DNA from: Bradyrhizobium sp. 139
GTDB lineage: Bacteria > Pseudomonadota > Alphaproteobacteria > Rhizobiales > Xanthobacteraceae
Direction: 5' to 3'
Assembly (NCBI RefSeq): GCF_023074175.1
Contig: NZ_JADPKS010000077.1
Coordinates: forward strand, 1-50,065
Length of the DNA: 50,065 nucleotides
Shown in pieces: positions 43,381-50,065 of this stretch. Each line of letters starts with the position of its first letter. The stretch's first letter is position 1. The notes below the pieces were generated by a model, which was not told where the DNA came from, did no database searches, and saw nothing but the letters and a program-made list of their open reading frames with translations. Made by a program: the position numbers and the translations under genes.

Positions 43381-43415
43381 TTGACGCTACCTAAATCGTC
43401 AGTATACTGTCAATC
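43381..43415 (+). promoter_or_regulatory. Sigma70-like promoter and operator of the gentisate dioxygenase gene
   Basis: TTGACG (43381-43386), 16 nt, TATACT (43403-43408). The -10 box lies in CAGTATACTG (43400-43409), a perfect 10-bp palindrome, and AGTATACTGTCAATC (43401-43415) is identical to the sequence before the hydroxylase operon. A repressor here would block RNA polymerase directly. Confidence 0.65.
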
Positions 43416-43439
43416 GACAAACCGAACGGGAGCCGCACC

Positions 43440-44480
43440 ATGGAAGCCGTGACCAAGACGCCGGAACGCGAGGCGTTCTACAAGAAGATCGACGGCGAAA
43501 ATCTCACCGCGCTGTGGACGGTGATGGGCGATTTGATCACGCCGGAGCCGAGGAGCGCCTGCCGTCCGCATCTGTGGAAGTTCGAAATCATCCGCGACTA
43601 CATGACCGATGCCGGCAAGCTCATCACGGCCAAGGAAGCCGAGCGGCGCGTGCTGGTGCTGGAAAATCCCGGCCTGCGCGGCCAGTCAAGAATCACGACC
43701 TCGCTCTATGCCGGCGTGCAGATGGTGGTGCCCGGCGACGTCGCGCCCGCACATCGCCACAGCCAGTCGGCGCTGCGCTTCGTGCTCGAGGGCAAAGGCG
43801 CCCACACCGCGGTCGACGGCGAGCGCACCGCGATGGAGCAAGGCGATTTCATCATCACGCCGTCGATGACCTGGCACGATCATTCCAACGAGACGAGCGA
43901 GCCGATGTTCTGGCTCGATGGCCTCGATATTCCGCTGGTGCAGTTCTTCGACTGCTCCTTTGCGGAGGGCTCGAACGAGGACCAGCAGAAGATCACCAAA
44001 CCGTCCGGCGACAGTTTTGCGCGCTACGGCCACAATCTGCTGCCGGTCGACGTAAAGCGAAGCTCGAAGACCTCGCCCATCTTCAGCTATCCCTATGCCC
44101 ATACGCGCGAGGCGCTGGAGAAAGCCAAGACGCGCGAGGAGTGGGATGCCTGCCACGGGCTGAAGCTGAAATTCAGCAATCCCGAGACCGGCGATTTCGC
44201 CATGCCGACCATCGGCACTTTCATCCAGCTGCTGCCGAAGAGTTTTACGAGCGCGCGCTACCGTTCGACGGATGCCACCGTGTTCTGTCCGATCGAGGGC
44301 CATGGCCGCACCCGCATCGGCGATGCGACCTTCGAATGGGGCCCGCGCGATTTGTTCGTGGTGCCGAGCTGGCGGTGGGTCACGCACGAAGCCGACATGG
44401 ATGCGGTGCTGTTCAGCTTCTCCGATCGGCCGGTGCAGCAGAAGCTGGATCTGTTTCGCGAAGATCGCGGGAATGCGTGA
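43440..44480 (+). CDS. Gentisate 1,2-dioxygenase
   Basis: Seen: 346 residues in two cupin halves. The N-terminal iron site is APAHRHSQSALRFVLEGKG with the later TWHDHSN; the second half has CPIEGHGRTRIGD and FVVPSWRWVTHEAD. GGGAG (43428-43432) precedes the ATG by 7 nt. Known: the enzyme opens the ring of gentisate to maleylpyruvate with Fe(II) and O2. It is divergent from the isomerase-MarR pair and follows the same promoter/operator sequence as the aryl-CoA operon. A fumarylpyruvate hydrolase is not in the window. Confidence 0.92.
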   Translation: MEAVTKTPEREAFYKKIDGENLTALWTVMGDLITPEPRSACRPHLWKFEIIRDYMTDAGKLITAKEAERRVLVLENPGLRGQSRITTSLYAGVQMVVPGDVAPAHRHSQSALRFVLEGKGAHTAVDGERTAMEQGDFIITPSMTWHDHSNETSEPMFWLDGLDIPLVQFFDCSFAEGSNEDQQKITKPSGDSFARYGHNLLPVDVKRSSKTSPIFSYPYAHTREALEKAKTREEWDACHGLKLKFSNPETGDFAMPTIGTFIQLLPKSFTSARYRSTDATVFCPIEGHGRTRIGDATFEWGPRDLFVVPSWRWVTHEADMDAVLFSFSDRPVQQKLDLFREDRGNA

Positions 44481-44493
44481 GGGCACCGGCTTC

Positions 44494-44588
44494 GTAGGGT
44501 GGGCAAAAGGCGCCCTTGCGCCGTGCCCACCATGCCTTCGCGACTGACGAAAAGATGGTGGGCACGCTTTCGCTTTGCCCACCCTACG
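44494..44588. repeat. Nested inverted repeat GTAGGGTGGGC family
   Basis: GTAGGGTGGGCAAA (44494-44507) pairs with TTTGCCCACCCTAC (44575-44588); inside, GTGCCCACCAT (44523-44533) pairs with ATGGTGGGCAC (44555-44565). It separates the convergent dioxygenase and ABC permease genes and may terminate both. Confidence 0.8.
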
Positions 44589-44625
44589 GCCTTACGCTTG
44601 CCCGGGACGGCGGGTGTGATTGCAG

Positions 44626-45450
44626 CTATCGCCAGTGCAGCAGCCGCGTCTCCAGCCAATTGATCACCCTGCCAACCGCCAGCCCAAACACCGACAGGAT
44701 CACCACGCCCGCGAGCAGCTGGTCCGTCTGCATCAGATTTCCGGCCTGGAGCACGAACGCCCCGATGCCGTATTGCGCGCCGATCATCTCGGCGCTGACG
44801 ACGAGCAGCAGCGCGACCGACGCCGTGATGCGGAAGCCGGCGAGGATTGCGGGCAGCGCGCCCGGCCAGATCACCTTGCGCACGATGGTGGCGAACGGCA
44901 CGTTGAAACTCTGCGCCATGCGGATGAGGTTGCGCGGCACCGCATCGACGCCGCTATAGACCGAGATCGCGGTCGAGAAGAACACCCCGAGCGCAATGGT
45001 CGCGATCTTCGGCTCTTCGCCGATGCCGAGCCAAAGGATCAACAGCGGCAGCAGCGCGATCTTCGGGATCGGAAACAGCGCGGAGATAAAGGTGATGCCG
45101 ACGCTGCGCGCCAGCCGCGACAGGCCGATGCCAAAGCCCACGACCACGCCGGCCGTGGTCCCCAGCAGCCAGCCGACGCCGATGCGCAGCAGCGAGGCCG
45201 AGAGGTGCTGCCAGAGCGCGCCGGAGACGGCGAGCTGGTAGATCGCGCGGGCGATCGCCGCCGGCGCCGGCAGGAACAGCGGATTGACCAGGCCGGCGCT
45301 GCCGGCCGCCTGCCAGATCGCGATGACGAAGGCCAGCGCGATCCAGCCACCGAAGCGGCTGCTGGCGGGCACGAAGCCCGCGCCCCGAAAACGAACGCGC
45401 CGGGCCGGCTCATTCTTCGCAGGCACTTCCGCCGGAGCACGATCAAGCAT
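44626..45450 (-). CDS. ABC transporter permease (SsuC/TauC-like)
   Basis: Seen: 274 residues from ATG 45450. Six membrane segments, with the permease loop AQSFNVPFATIVRKVIWPGALP and AGFRITASVALLLVVSAE. The start overlaps the ATPase stop by 8 bases, so translation is coupled. Known: it pairs with NMT1/SsuA-type binding proteins. Last gene of the second ABC operon. Confidence 0.9.
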   Translation of the reverse strand: MLDRAPAEVPAKNEPARRVRFRGAGFVPASSRFGGWIALAFVIAIWQAAGSAGLVNPLFLPAPAAIARAIYQLAVSGALWQHLSASLLRIGVGWLLGTTAGVVVGFGIGLSRLARSVGITFISALFPIPKIALLPLLILWLGIGEEPKIATIALGVFFSTAISVYSGVDAVPRNLIRMAQSFNVPFATIVRKVIWPGALPAILAGFRITASVALLLVVSAEMIGAQYGIGAFVLQAGNLMQTDQLLAGVVILSVFGLAVGRVINWLETRLLHWR

Positions 45451-46216
45451 GCTGCACCTCGCGCTCGGCATCGATCGCCTCGTTGCGGATCAGCGACCAT
45501 ATCTGGTTCTGAAGCGCGAGCAGCTTTTCACGGGCCGCGATTTCGCCGCGCTCAGTGCGCGTCATCGGAACGCTCACGACCTCGCGGATGCGCCCGGGAC
45601 GCCGCGACAGCACCACGATGCGATCGGCGAGCCGCGCTGCTTCTTCGAGATTATGCGTGACGTAGACCGCACCCATGCCGCCATCGGCAAGCAGGCGGAC
45701 GAAATCCTCCATCAGGAGCTCGCGGGTCTGCGAGTCCAGCGCGGAGAGCGGCTCGTCCATCAGCAGGATCGCAGGCCTGACCGCAAGCGCACGCGAGATG
45801 CCGACGCGCTGGCGCATGCCGCCGGAGAGCTGCTTTGGATAGGTTGTGCGGAAATCGGTGAGGCCGGTGCGGCGCAAGGCATCATCGACCTGCGCACGGC
45901 GCTGCGCGGCCGAGAGCTGTGTGTGCAGCAGCGGGAATTCGACGTTCTCCTCCACATTGGCCCACGGCAGCAGCGCAAAATCCTGGAACACGAAGGTCAG
46001 CGGATTGAGACTGTCCGCCGGCGGCGATCCGCGCAGCTCGGGCGCACCGGAGGTCGGCTGCAACAGCCCGCCGAGGATCGACAGCAGCGTGCTCTTGCCA
46101 CAGCCGGACGGCCCGACGATCGCCACCACCTCGCCGGCACTGACCGTGAACGAGACATCGTCGAGCACGGCGAGGTCGCCGAATCGATGGGAGATGTGGT
46201 TGGCGATCAGGTCCAT
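45443..46216 (-). CDS. ABC transporter ATPase (SsuB/TauB-like)
   Basis: Seen: 257 residues; Walker A GPSGCGKSTLLS, Q-loop FVFQDFALLPW, signature LSGGMRQRVGISRAL, Walker B ILLMDEPLSALDS and switch VTHNLEEA, all intact. Known: it powers uptake by the adjoining permease. Separated from the binding-protein gene by a family-B repeat. Confidence 0.92.
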   Translation of the reverse strand: MDLIANHISHRFGDLAVLDDVSFTVSAGEVVAIVGPSGCGKSTLLSILGGLLQPTSGAPELRGSPPADSLNPLTFVFQDFALLPWANVEENVEFPLLHTQLSAAQRRAQVDDALRRTGLTDFRTTYPKQLSGGMRQRVGISRALAVRPAILLMDEPLSALDSQTRELLMEDFVRLLADGGMGAVYVTHNLEEAARLADRIVVLSRRPGRIREVVSVPMTRTERGEIAAREKLLALQNQIWSLIRNEAIDAEREVQHA

Positions 46217-46238
46217 GAATTCTGCCCCACTCTCAATC

Positions 46239-46381
46239 CGTCATCCTGAGGTGCTCGACTTGCGGCCTGCCGCAAGTCGAGCCTCGAAGGATGCCCGGCC
46301 CGGATGCAGCTCGGCCGTACATCCTTCGAGGCTCGCCCCGCCGTGCTCTCGCACGGCCGGGTTCGCACCTCAGGATGACGG
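46239..46381. repeat. Dispersed repeat family B, copy 3, inside the second ABC operon
   Basis: CGTCATCCTGAGGTG (left) and GCACCTCAGGATGACGG (right) are inverted ends; inner hairpins CGACTTGCGG/CCGCAAGTCG and CATCCTTCGAGGCTCG are present. It lies between the binding-protein and ATPase genes, like the repeat at 23290 in the first operon. Confidence 0.75.
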
Positions 46382-46404
46382 AGATGGAGGGGCGCACGCA
46401 TCAA

Positions 46405-47409
46405 TCAATCCGCCTTCACATAATCCTTGGCGATGATCGCGCTCGCATCAAAGCCCTTGTCGGCAAAACCCTGCTCCTGCAGCCATTTGATCTGGTTGTC
46501 GACGTTCTTCACGTCGAGCTTGCCGTCCGGATCGACATAGGCGCAATTGCCGACCACCTGCTCGACCGGCAAATTGGTGTATTTTGCGATGATCTCGAGC
46601 AGCGGCTTTGTCTTGTCGTTGATCGGCGCGACGCCGTCCTTCATCGCGGCGAGGATGACGTCGTGATACTCACGGTCGGCCTTTGCCAGGACGCCGAGCA
46701 GCTTCGTCACCAGCGCCTTGTTGGTCAGCGTCTTCGGCGAGGCGAACACCGCGCCCAGCTGCCAGGGCGTCTCGTCGCCGACCCAGCCCAAAAATTTCGC
46801 GCCGCCCTCGTCCATCAGCTTTCGTGCGGTCGAGATCGGCAGCAGCGCCGCATCGACGGTCTCCCCCTTCAGCGCCGCCGCCGCGTTCGACAGCGATTGC
46901 AGCGGGATGATCTTCACCTCAGTGAGCTTGAACCCGTATTTGTCGGCGAGCAGCCCCAGCGAATAGTGAAAGGACGATCCGACCTGCGTCACCGCCACGC
47001 GCTTGCCCACGAGGTCCTTCGGCGTCTTCAGCCCGGCGGCATAGGCGTTGTTGCTGGCGAAATAGCCGATCAGGGGATAGCCGGCCTTTTCGCGGCTCAT
47101 GCCGCCGATCACTTTCAGCACGCCCTTGCCGGCGAGATTGTAGAGACCGGCGGTGAAGGCGGTGACGCCGAAATCAATGTCGCCCGAGGTCGTGGCGACC
47201 GCAATCGGCTGCGCCGCGTCGAAGAATTTCAGCTCGACGTCGAGGCCGGCCTCGCGGAAATAGCCCTTGTCCTGCGCGATGAAGACCGGCGCGGAGGACG
47301 AAAGCCTGAGCACGCCGACCCTGGCCTTCAGCGCGTCCTCGGCGTGCGCCGTGCCCATCGCTGTGATCGCCACCAGGCTAGCTAGCGCGAGCCGCGCAAT
47401 CCCGATCAT
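46405..47409 (-). CDS. ABC transporter substrate-binding protein, NMT1/SsuA-like
   Basis: Seen: 334 residues from ATG 47409 with signal peptide ending MGTAHAEDALKARV; VFIAQDKGYFREAGLDVELK and FFDAAQPIAVATTSGDIDFG are typical of SsuA/NMT1 proteins. Known: relatives bind sulfonates, nitrate, pyrimidines or aromatic acids. The ligand is unknown. It follows the FAD oxidoreductase gene by 49 bp; the two are probably co-transcribed. Confidence 0.9.
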   Translation of the reverse strand: MIGIARLALASLVAITAMGTAHAEDALKARVGVLRLSSSAPVFIAQDKGYFREAGLDVELKFFDAAQPIAVATTSGDIDFGVTAFTAGLYNLAGKGVLKVIGGMSREKAGYPLIGYFASNNAYAAGLKTPKDLVGKRVAVTQVGSSFHYSLGLLADKYGFKLTEVKIIPLQSLSNAAAALKGETVDAALLPISTARKLMDEGGAKFLGWVGDETPWQLGAVFASPKTLTNKALVTKLLGVLAKADREYHDVILAAMKDGVAPINDKTKPLLEIIAKYTNLPVEQVVGNCAYVDPDGKLDVKNVDNQIKWLQEQGFADKGFDASAIIAKDYVKAD

Positions 47410-47430
47410 CACGTTTCCTCCGTCGTCGCT

Positions 47431-47470
47431 GTTTTGCAGTCCGTCGTTTTGCAGTCCGTCACAGTCCGTC
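47431..47470. repeat. 15-bp tandem repeat spanning a stop codon
   Basis: GTTTTGCAGTCCGTC occurs at 47431-47445 and 47446-47460, with a partial unit ACAGTCCGTC at 47461-47470. The stop codon of the FAD oxidoreductase (47461-47459) lies in it, so unit gain or loss could alter the C-terminus or spacing. Confidence 0.8.
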
Positions 47471-48823
47471 GGGCACGGGCTGGTCCCGCCCGATGAAGGC
47501 GCCCTGTTGTTTCAATGTTTCCTGCAAGTTTTCAACTGGGATGTCACGCGGGATTCGGTTTCCGGAGAGCGCCAACGCCGCGGCGGAACCGGCCGCCTCG
47601 CCCATCACGAAACAGGCACCGGAGACCCGCGCCGCCGATTGGCCCTCATGGGTCATCGAGGCGCAGCGGCCGGCAACCAGGAGATTGTCGACGCCCTCGG
47701 GCACCAGCATGCGGTAGGGCAGCTCGTTATAGCCGCGCGATTCCGGGATCGGCGGGAAGGTGAAGACGACGTCGCCGGGAACATGGGCCTCGATCGGCCA
47801 GCCATTGACGCCGATCGAGTCCTCGAACGAGGCGCAGCCGAGCACGTCCTCGCCGCTGAGCTGATAACCGCCATTGATGCGGCGGGTCTCGCGGATGCCG
47901 AGCTGCGGCGGCAGGTCGACGATGTAGGACTTTTCAAAACCCGGCACGGTGCGGAGAAATTCGAAGGCGGCGAGCGCCTGCTTGCGGCCCTCGATCTCGC
48001 CGCGGGTGAGATCGTCAGGCTCGATGCCGTTGATGGCATGGCCATCCTCGCGCGCCACTTGCGTGAAATTGACCCGCCATTCGATGCCTGATTTCTGCGG
48101 CCGCACGATCGCGCTCTTGCGCGGGAATTTGTGGGTGCCGGCGGCGAGTGCCTTCTCCATCAATTGCGGGATGGTCCGCCAGGCCTCGCCCGCTTTGTCC
48201 GGATCGATGCCGTTGAGACGGAGCATCATCGAGGGATACATCGGATGACCGTGCTCGTCGCCGAATTCGAACGGCGCCCCGGCCCAGACCGCAAGATCGC
48301 CGTCGCCGGAGCAATCGATAAAAATCTCGGCGCGTACCGCCTGCCGGCCGGCCTTGGTCTCGACCATCAGCGCGTCGATGCGGCGGTCGTCGCCCATCAC
48401 CACGCCGGCGCCGAGCGCGTGGAAGAGGATGTGCACCTTGTGGCTTGCGAGGAGTTCGTCGGCCGCGATCTTGTAGGCGGCGGTGTCATAGGCCTGGGCG
48501 AAGACCTTGCCGAGGATCAAATGCGGCGCATTGAGGCCGTTCAATCGATCGATCCGCGCCAGCAGCTCGGACGCCATGCCCTGCACCAGACGGTGGGCCT
48601 GGCCGTAGACATTGCCATGGAGGCCGCAGAAATTGGTGACGCCGGCGGCGGTGCCCATGCCGCCGAGAAAGCCATAACGCTCGATCAGCAGCGTCCGCCG
48701 CCCGGCGCGTGCAGCCGAAGCCGCCGCCACGATGCCGGCCGGGCCGCCGCCGAGCACGACGATTTCATATTCGCCGTAGAGCGGCACCTGGCGTGCCGGT
48801 TCTTCGATCGTCATGGCTTGCAT
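47459..48823 (-). CDS. FAD-dependent oxidoreductase (FAD_oxidored type)
   Basis: Seen: 454 residues from ATG 48823 with AGGA 6 nt upstream. The dinucleotide motif VVLGGGPAGIVAAASAARAG is followed by RYGFLGGMGTAAGVTNFCG, IDCSGDGDLAVWAGAPFEFG and, near the end, LLVAGRCASMTHEGQSAARV. Known: this FAD-dependent family has members of varied and mostly unproven function. First gene of an operon with a binding protein, ATPase and permease, and divergent from a LysR regulator. Inferred: it oxidises the imported substrate. Confidence 0.88.
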   Translation of the reverse strand: MQAMTIEEPARQVPLYGEYEIVVLGGGPAGIVAAASAARAGRRTLLIERYGFLGGMGTAAGVTNFCGLHGNVYGQAHRLVQGMASELLARIDRLNGLNAPHLILGKVFAQAYDTAAYKIAADELLASHKVHILFHALGAGVVMGDDRRIDALMVETKAGRQAVRAEIFIDCSGDGDLAVWAGAPFEFGDEHGHPMYPSMMLRLNGIDPDKAGEAWRTIPQLMEKALAAGTHKFPRKSAIVRPQKSGIEWRVNFTQVAREDGHAINGIEPDDLTRGEIEGRKQALAAFEFLRTVPGFEKSYIVDLPPQLGIRETRRINGGYQLSGEDVLGCASFEDSIGVNGWPIEAHVPGDVVFTFPPIPESRGYNELPYRMLVPEGVDNLLVAGRCASMTHEGQSAARVSGACFVMGEAAGSAAALALSGNRIPRDIPVENLQETLKQQGAFIGRDQPVPDGL

Positions 48824-48935
48824 GGCGCGTCCTGCTCCCAAACTCTCTTGCTTGGACCGGACTATGAATTAACGCGCGCCAGGCTACAATCCATCAAAAT
48901 ACGCGACCAGCTTTCGCGAATCGAGAAAGGTCAAG

Positions 48936-49820
48936 ATGGACATCCTGGTGAACCTTCAGGCGTTTCTCGCCACCGCCGATGCGGCCGGCTTCTCCGCCGC
49001 CGCGCGAAAACTCGATGTCTCGACCTCCGTCGTCGCCAAGCGCGTCACGCAACTGGAGGCGCGGATCGGCACGCCGCTGTTTCACCGCTCGACCCGACAA
49101 TTGCGGCTGACGGAAGCCGGCCAGCGCTACGTGCATCGCGCCCGCGGCGTCGTCACCGACGCCACCGACCTGCTCTCGCGCATGGGCGAGAAGGGCCACG
49201 ACCTCGTCGATCACCTCCGCATCAAGGCGCCGACCTCGCTGACAGTGGCGCGGCTCGCCGACGCCTTCAGCGCGTTCCAGACCCAGAACCCGCGGCTCAA
49301 GCTCGAAATCGTGCTGATCGACCGCCCGGTCGATCCGGTGACCGAAGGCTTTGACATCGCTATCGGCGCCTTCCCGCATTCCTTCGGCGGTGTCGTCGAC
49401 GAGCCGCTGTGCGCGCTGAAGCGGTTGCTCTGCGCGTCGCCTGCCTATTTGAAGAAGCACGGCACGCCAAAGCATCCGCGCGATCTCGTCGAGCATCGCT
49501 GCCTCAGCTTTCTGCCGACGGGACCGGAGTGGATCTTTGAGGGGCCGCGCGGCCGCATCAGCATCCAGGTCAGCCCGCTGCTCTCCTCCAACGAAGGACA
49601 TGTGCTGGCGCGTAGCGCGATCGCCGGCAACGGCATCGCGCTGATGTCGCATTATCTCGTCGCGGATGCCTTGCGCGACGGCACGCTCAAGGCGGTGCTG
49701 CGGGATTTCCCGATTCCGGAATTGTGGGTGAAAGCCGCGATCCCCGAGCGGCGGCGCAACGCCGCCGCGGTGCAGGCGCTGCTCACCCTGCTGAAAACGT
49801 CACTCGCGCCGTCGCTGTAA
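48936..49820 (+). CDS. LysR-family transcriptional regulator
   Basis: Seen: 294 residues; N-terminal helix-turn-helix (LQAFLATADAAGFSAAARKL, then VVAKRVTQLEARIGTPLFHR) and a C-terminal co-inducer domain (LKLEIVLIDRPVDPVTEGFD). Known: LysR proteins usually control a divergent operon. The 112-bp gap to the FAD oxidoreductase gene carries TACAAT near 48890 as a possible -10 box. Inferred: it regulates the FAD oxidoreductase-ABC operon. Confidence 0.92.
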   Translation: MDILVNLQAFLATADAAGFSAAARKLDVSTSVVAKRVTQLEARIGTPLFHRSTRQLRLTEAGQRYVHRARGVVTDATDLLSRMGEKGHDLVDHLRIKAPTSLTVARLADAFSAFQTQNPRLKLEIVLIDRPVDPVTEGFDIAIGAFPHSFGGVVDEPLCALKRLLCASPAYLKKHGTPKHPRDLVEHRCLSFLPTGPEWIFEGPRGRISIQVSPLLSSNEGHVLARSAIAGNGIALMSHYLVADALRDGTLKAVLRDFPIPELWVKAAIPERRRNAAAVQALLTLLKTSLAPSL

Positions 49821-49903
49821 GCCTTGTCGCGCGCTTGTCATTGAGATGGCAGTTGCTCTCGCAGGGCGGACCTGAGAGAAGTTGTGCCAAGCGCGCGGAG
49901 GCC

Positions 49904-49976
49904 GTAGCCCGCATGAGCGAAGCGATATGCGGGGCCACTCGCGGCATTCCCGGATGTCGCTTCGCTCATCCGGGCT
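49904..49976. repeat. Dispersed repeat GTAGCCCG-ATGAGCGAAGCGA type
   Basis: The left arm AGCCCGCATGAGCGAAGCGA and the right arm TCGCTTCGCTCATCCGGGCT pair with few mismatches, making a long hairpin. The last 245 bases of the window hold nothing else recognisable. Confidence 0.75.
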
Positions 49977-50065
49977 TCTGTAACGGGCCTTGGTTAGTCA
50001 ATCCCTTTTTGCGTCATCCGCTTGCCGGGAACCTGCTTCTGTACGGGATCAACGCGATGGTCGTC

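Noticed and set aside
48131..49354. 407-residue plus-strand open frame
   Set aside because: It overlaps the FAD oxidoreductase on the other strand and LysR in another frame; both of those have clear motifs.
1..50065. CRISPR arrays, insertion sequences or prophage genes
   Set aside because: No regularly spaced repeats and no transposase, integrase or structural phage genes were found. The lysozyme-like gene is isolated.

Overview
The window reads as a chromosomal segment from a Bradyrhizobium-type alphaproteobacterium (Nitrobacteraceae). The basis is the high GC content, strong third-position GC with long open antisense frames, the protein sequence style, dense families of hairpin-forming intergenic repeats, and two promoters with the alphaproteobacterial EcfG pattern (GGAAC-N16/17-CGTT). 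No rRNA, tRNA, CRISPR array, transposase or phage module was seen. I had no database access; family names come from motifs and remembered homologues.

Layout. 0-6.6 kb: a membrane-anchored TAXI-type solute-binding protein, divergent from an acyl-CoA-dehydrogenase-fold enzyme, then a PAS-PAS-GGDEF-EAL protein and murein endopeptidase MepA. 7.0-9.2 kb: molybdate uptake modABC, with a short ModC and a sigma70-like promoter. 9.3-13.0 kb: a PepSY protein behind an EcfG-type promoter, a K+/H+ antiporter and an MscS channel. 13.1-17.3 kb: map and radC, separated by an Ada/AraC-type regulator divergent from an EamA exporter, then a DUF4239-like membrane protein. 17.3-19.8 kb: small proteins (one behind a second EcfG-type promoter) and a lysozyme-like/peptidoglycan-binding protein whose reading frame lacks a normal start codon.

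19.9-25.4 kb: an ABC uptake operon (binding protein, ATPase, permease, 2-hydroxyacid dehydrogenase, protease-inhibitor-like protein) with overlapping start and stop codons, divergent from a creatininase-family hydrolase. 25.5-34.2 kb: a small exported protein, a large two-part porin (Omp25-like barrel plus OprB), a CorC-type transporter, a PilZ protein, a membrane-anchored glutamate-synthase-domain protein, ferredoxin-NADP reductase and an ATP-grasp enzyme. 34.4-39.2 kb: dctA followed by an amino-acid-type binding protein, an MDR oxidoreductase, a protein with three identically spaced cysteine repeats and a small exported protein.

39.3-44.5 kb is the best defined pathway: an FAD aryl-CoA hydroxylase and an aryl-CoA ligase (one operon), a MarR regulator coupled to a zeta-class GST isomerase, and a gentisate 1,2-dioxygenase. 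Together they suggest CoA-dependent conversion of salicylate or a related acid to gentisate and ring cleavage. The two plus-strand units share a 15-nt promoter/operator sequence. 44.6-49.8 kb: a second ABC uptake operon headed by an FAD oxidoreductase and divergent from a LysR regulator.

Intergenic DNA is rich in repeats of at least six kinds. In both ABC operons a hairpin repeat sits in the same place, between the binding-protein gene and the ATPase gene.
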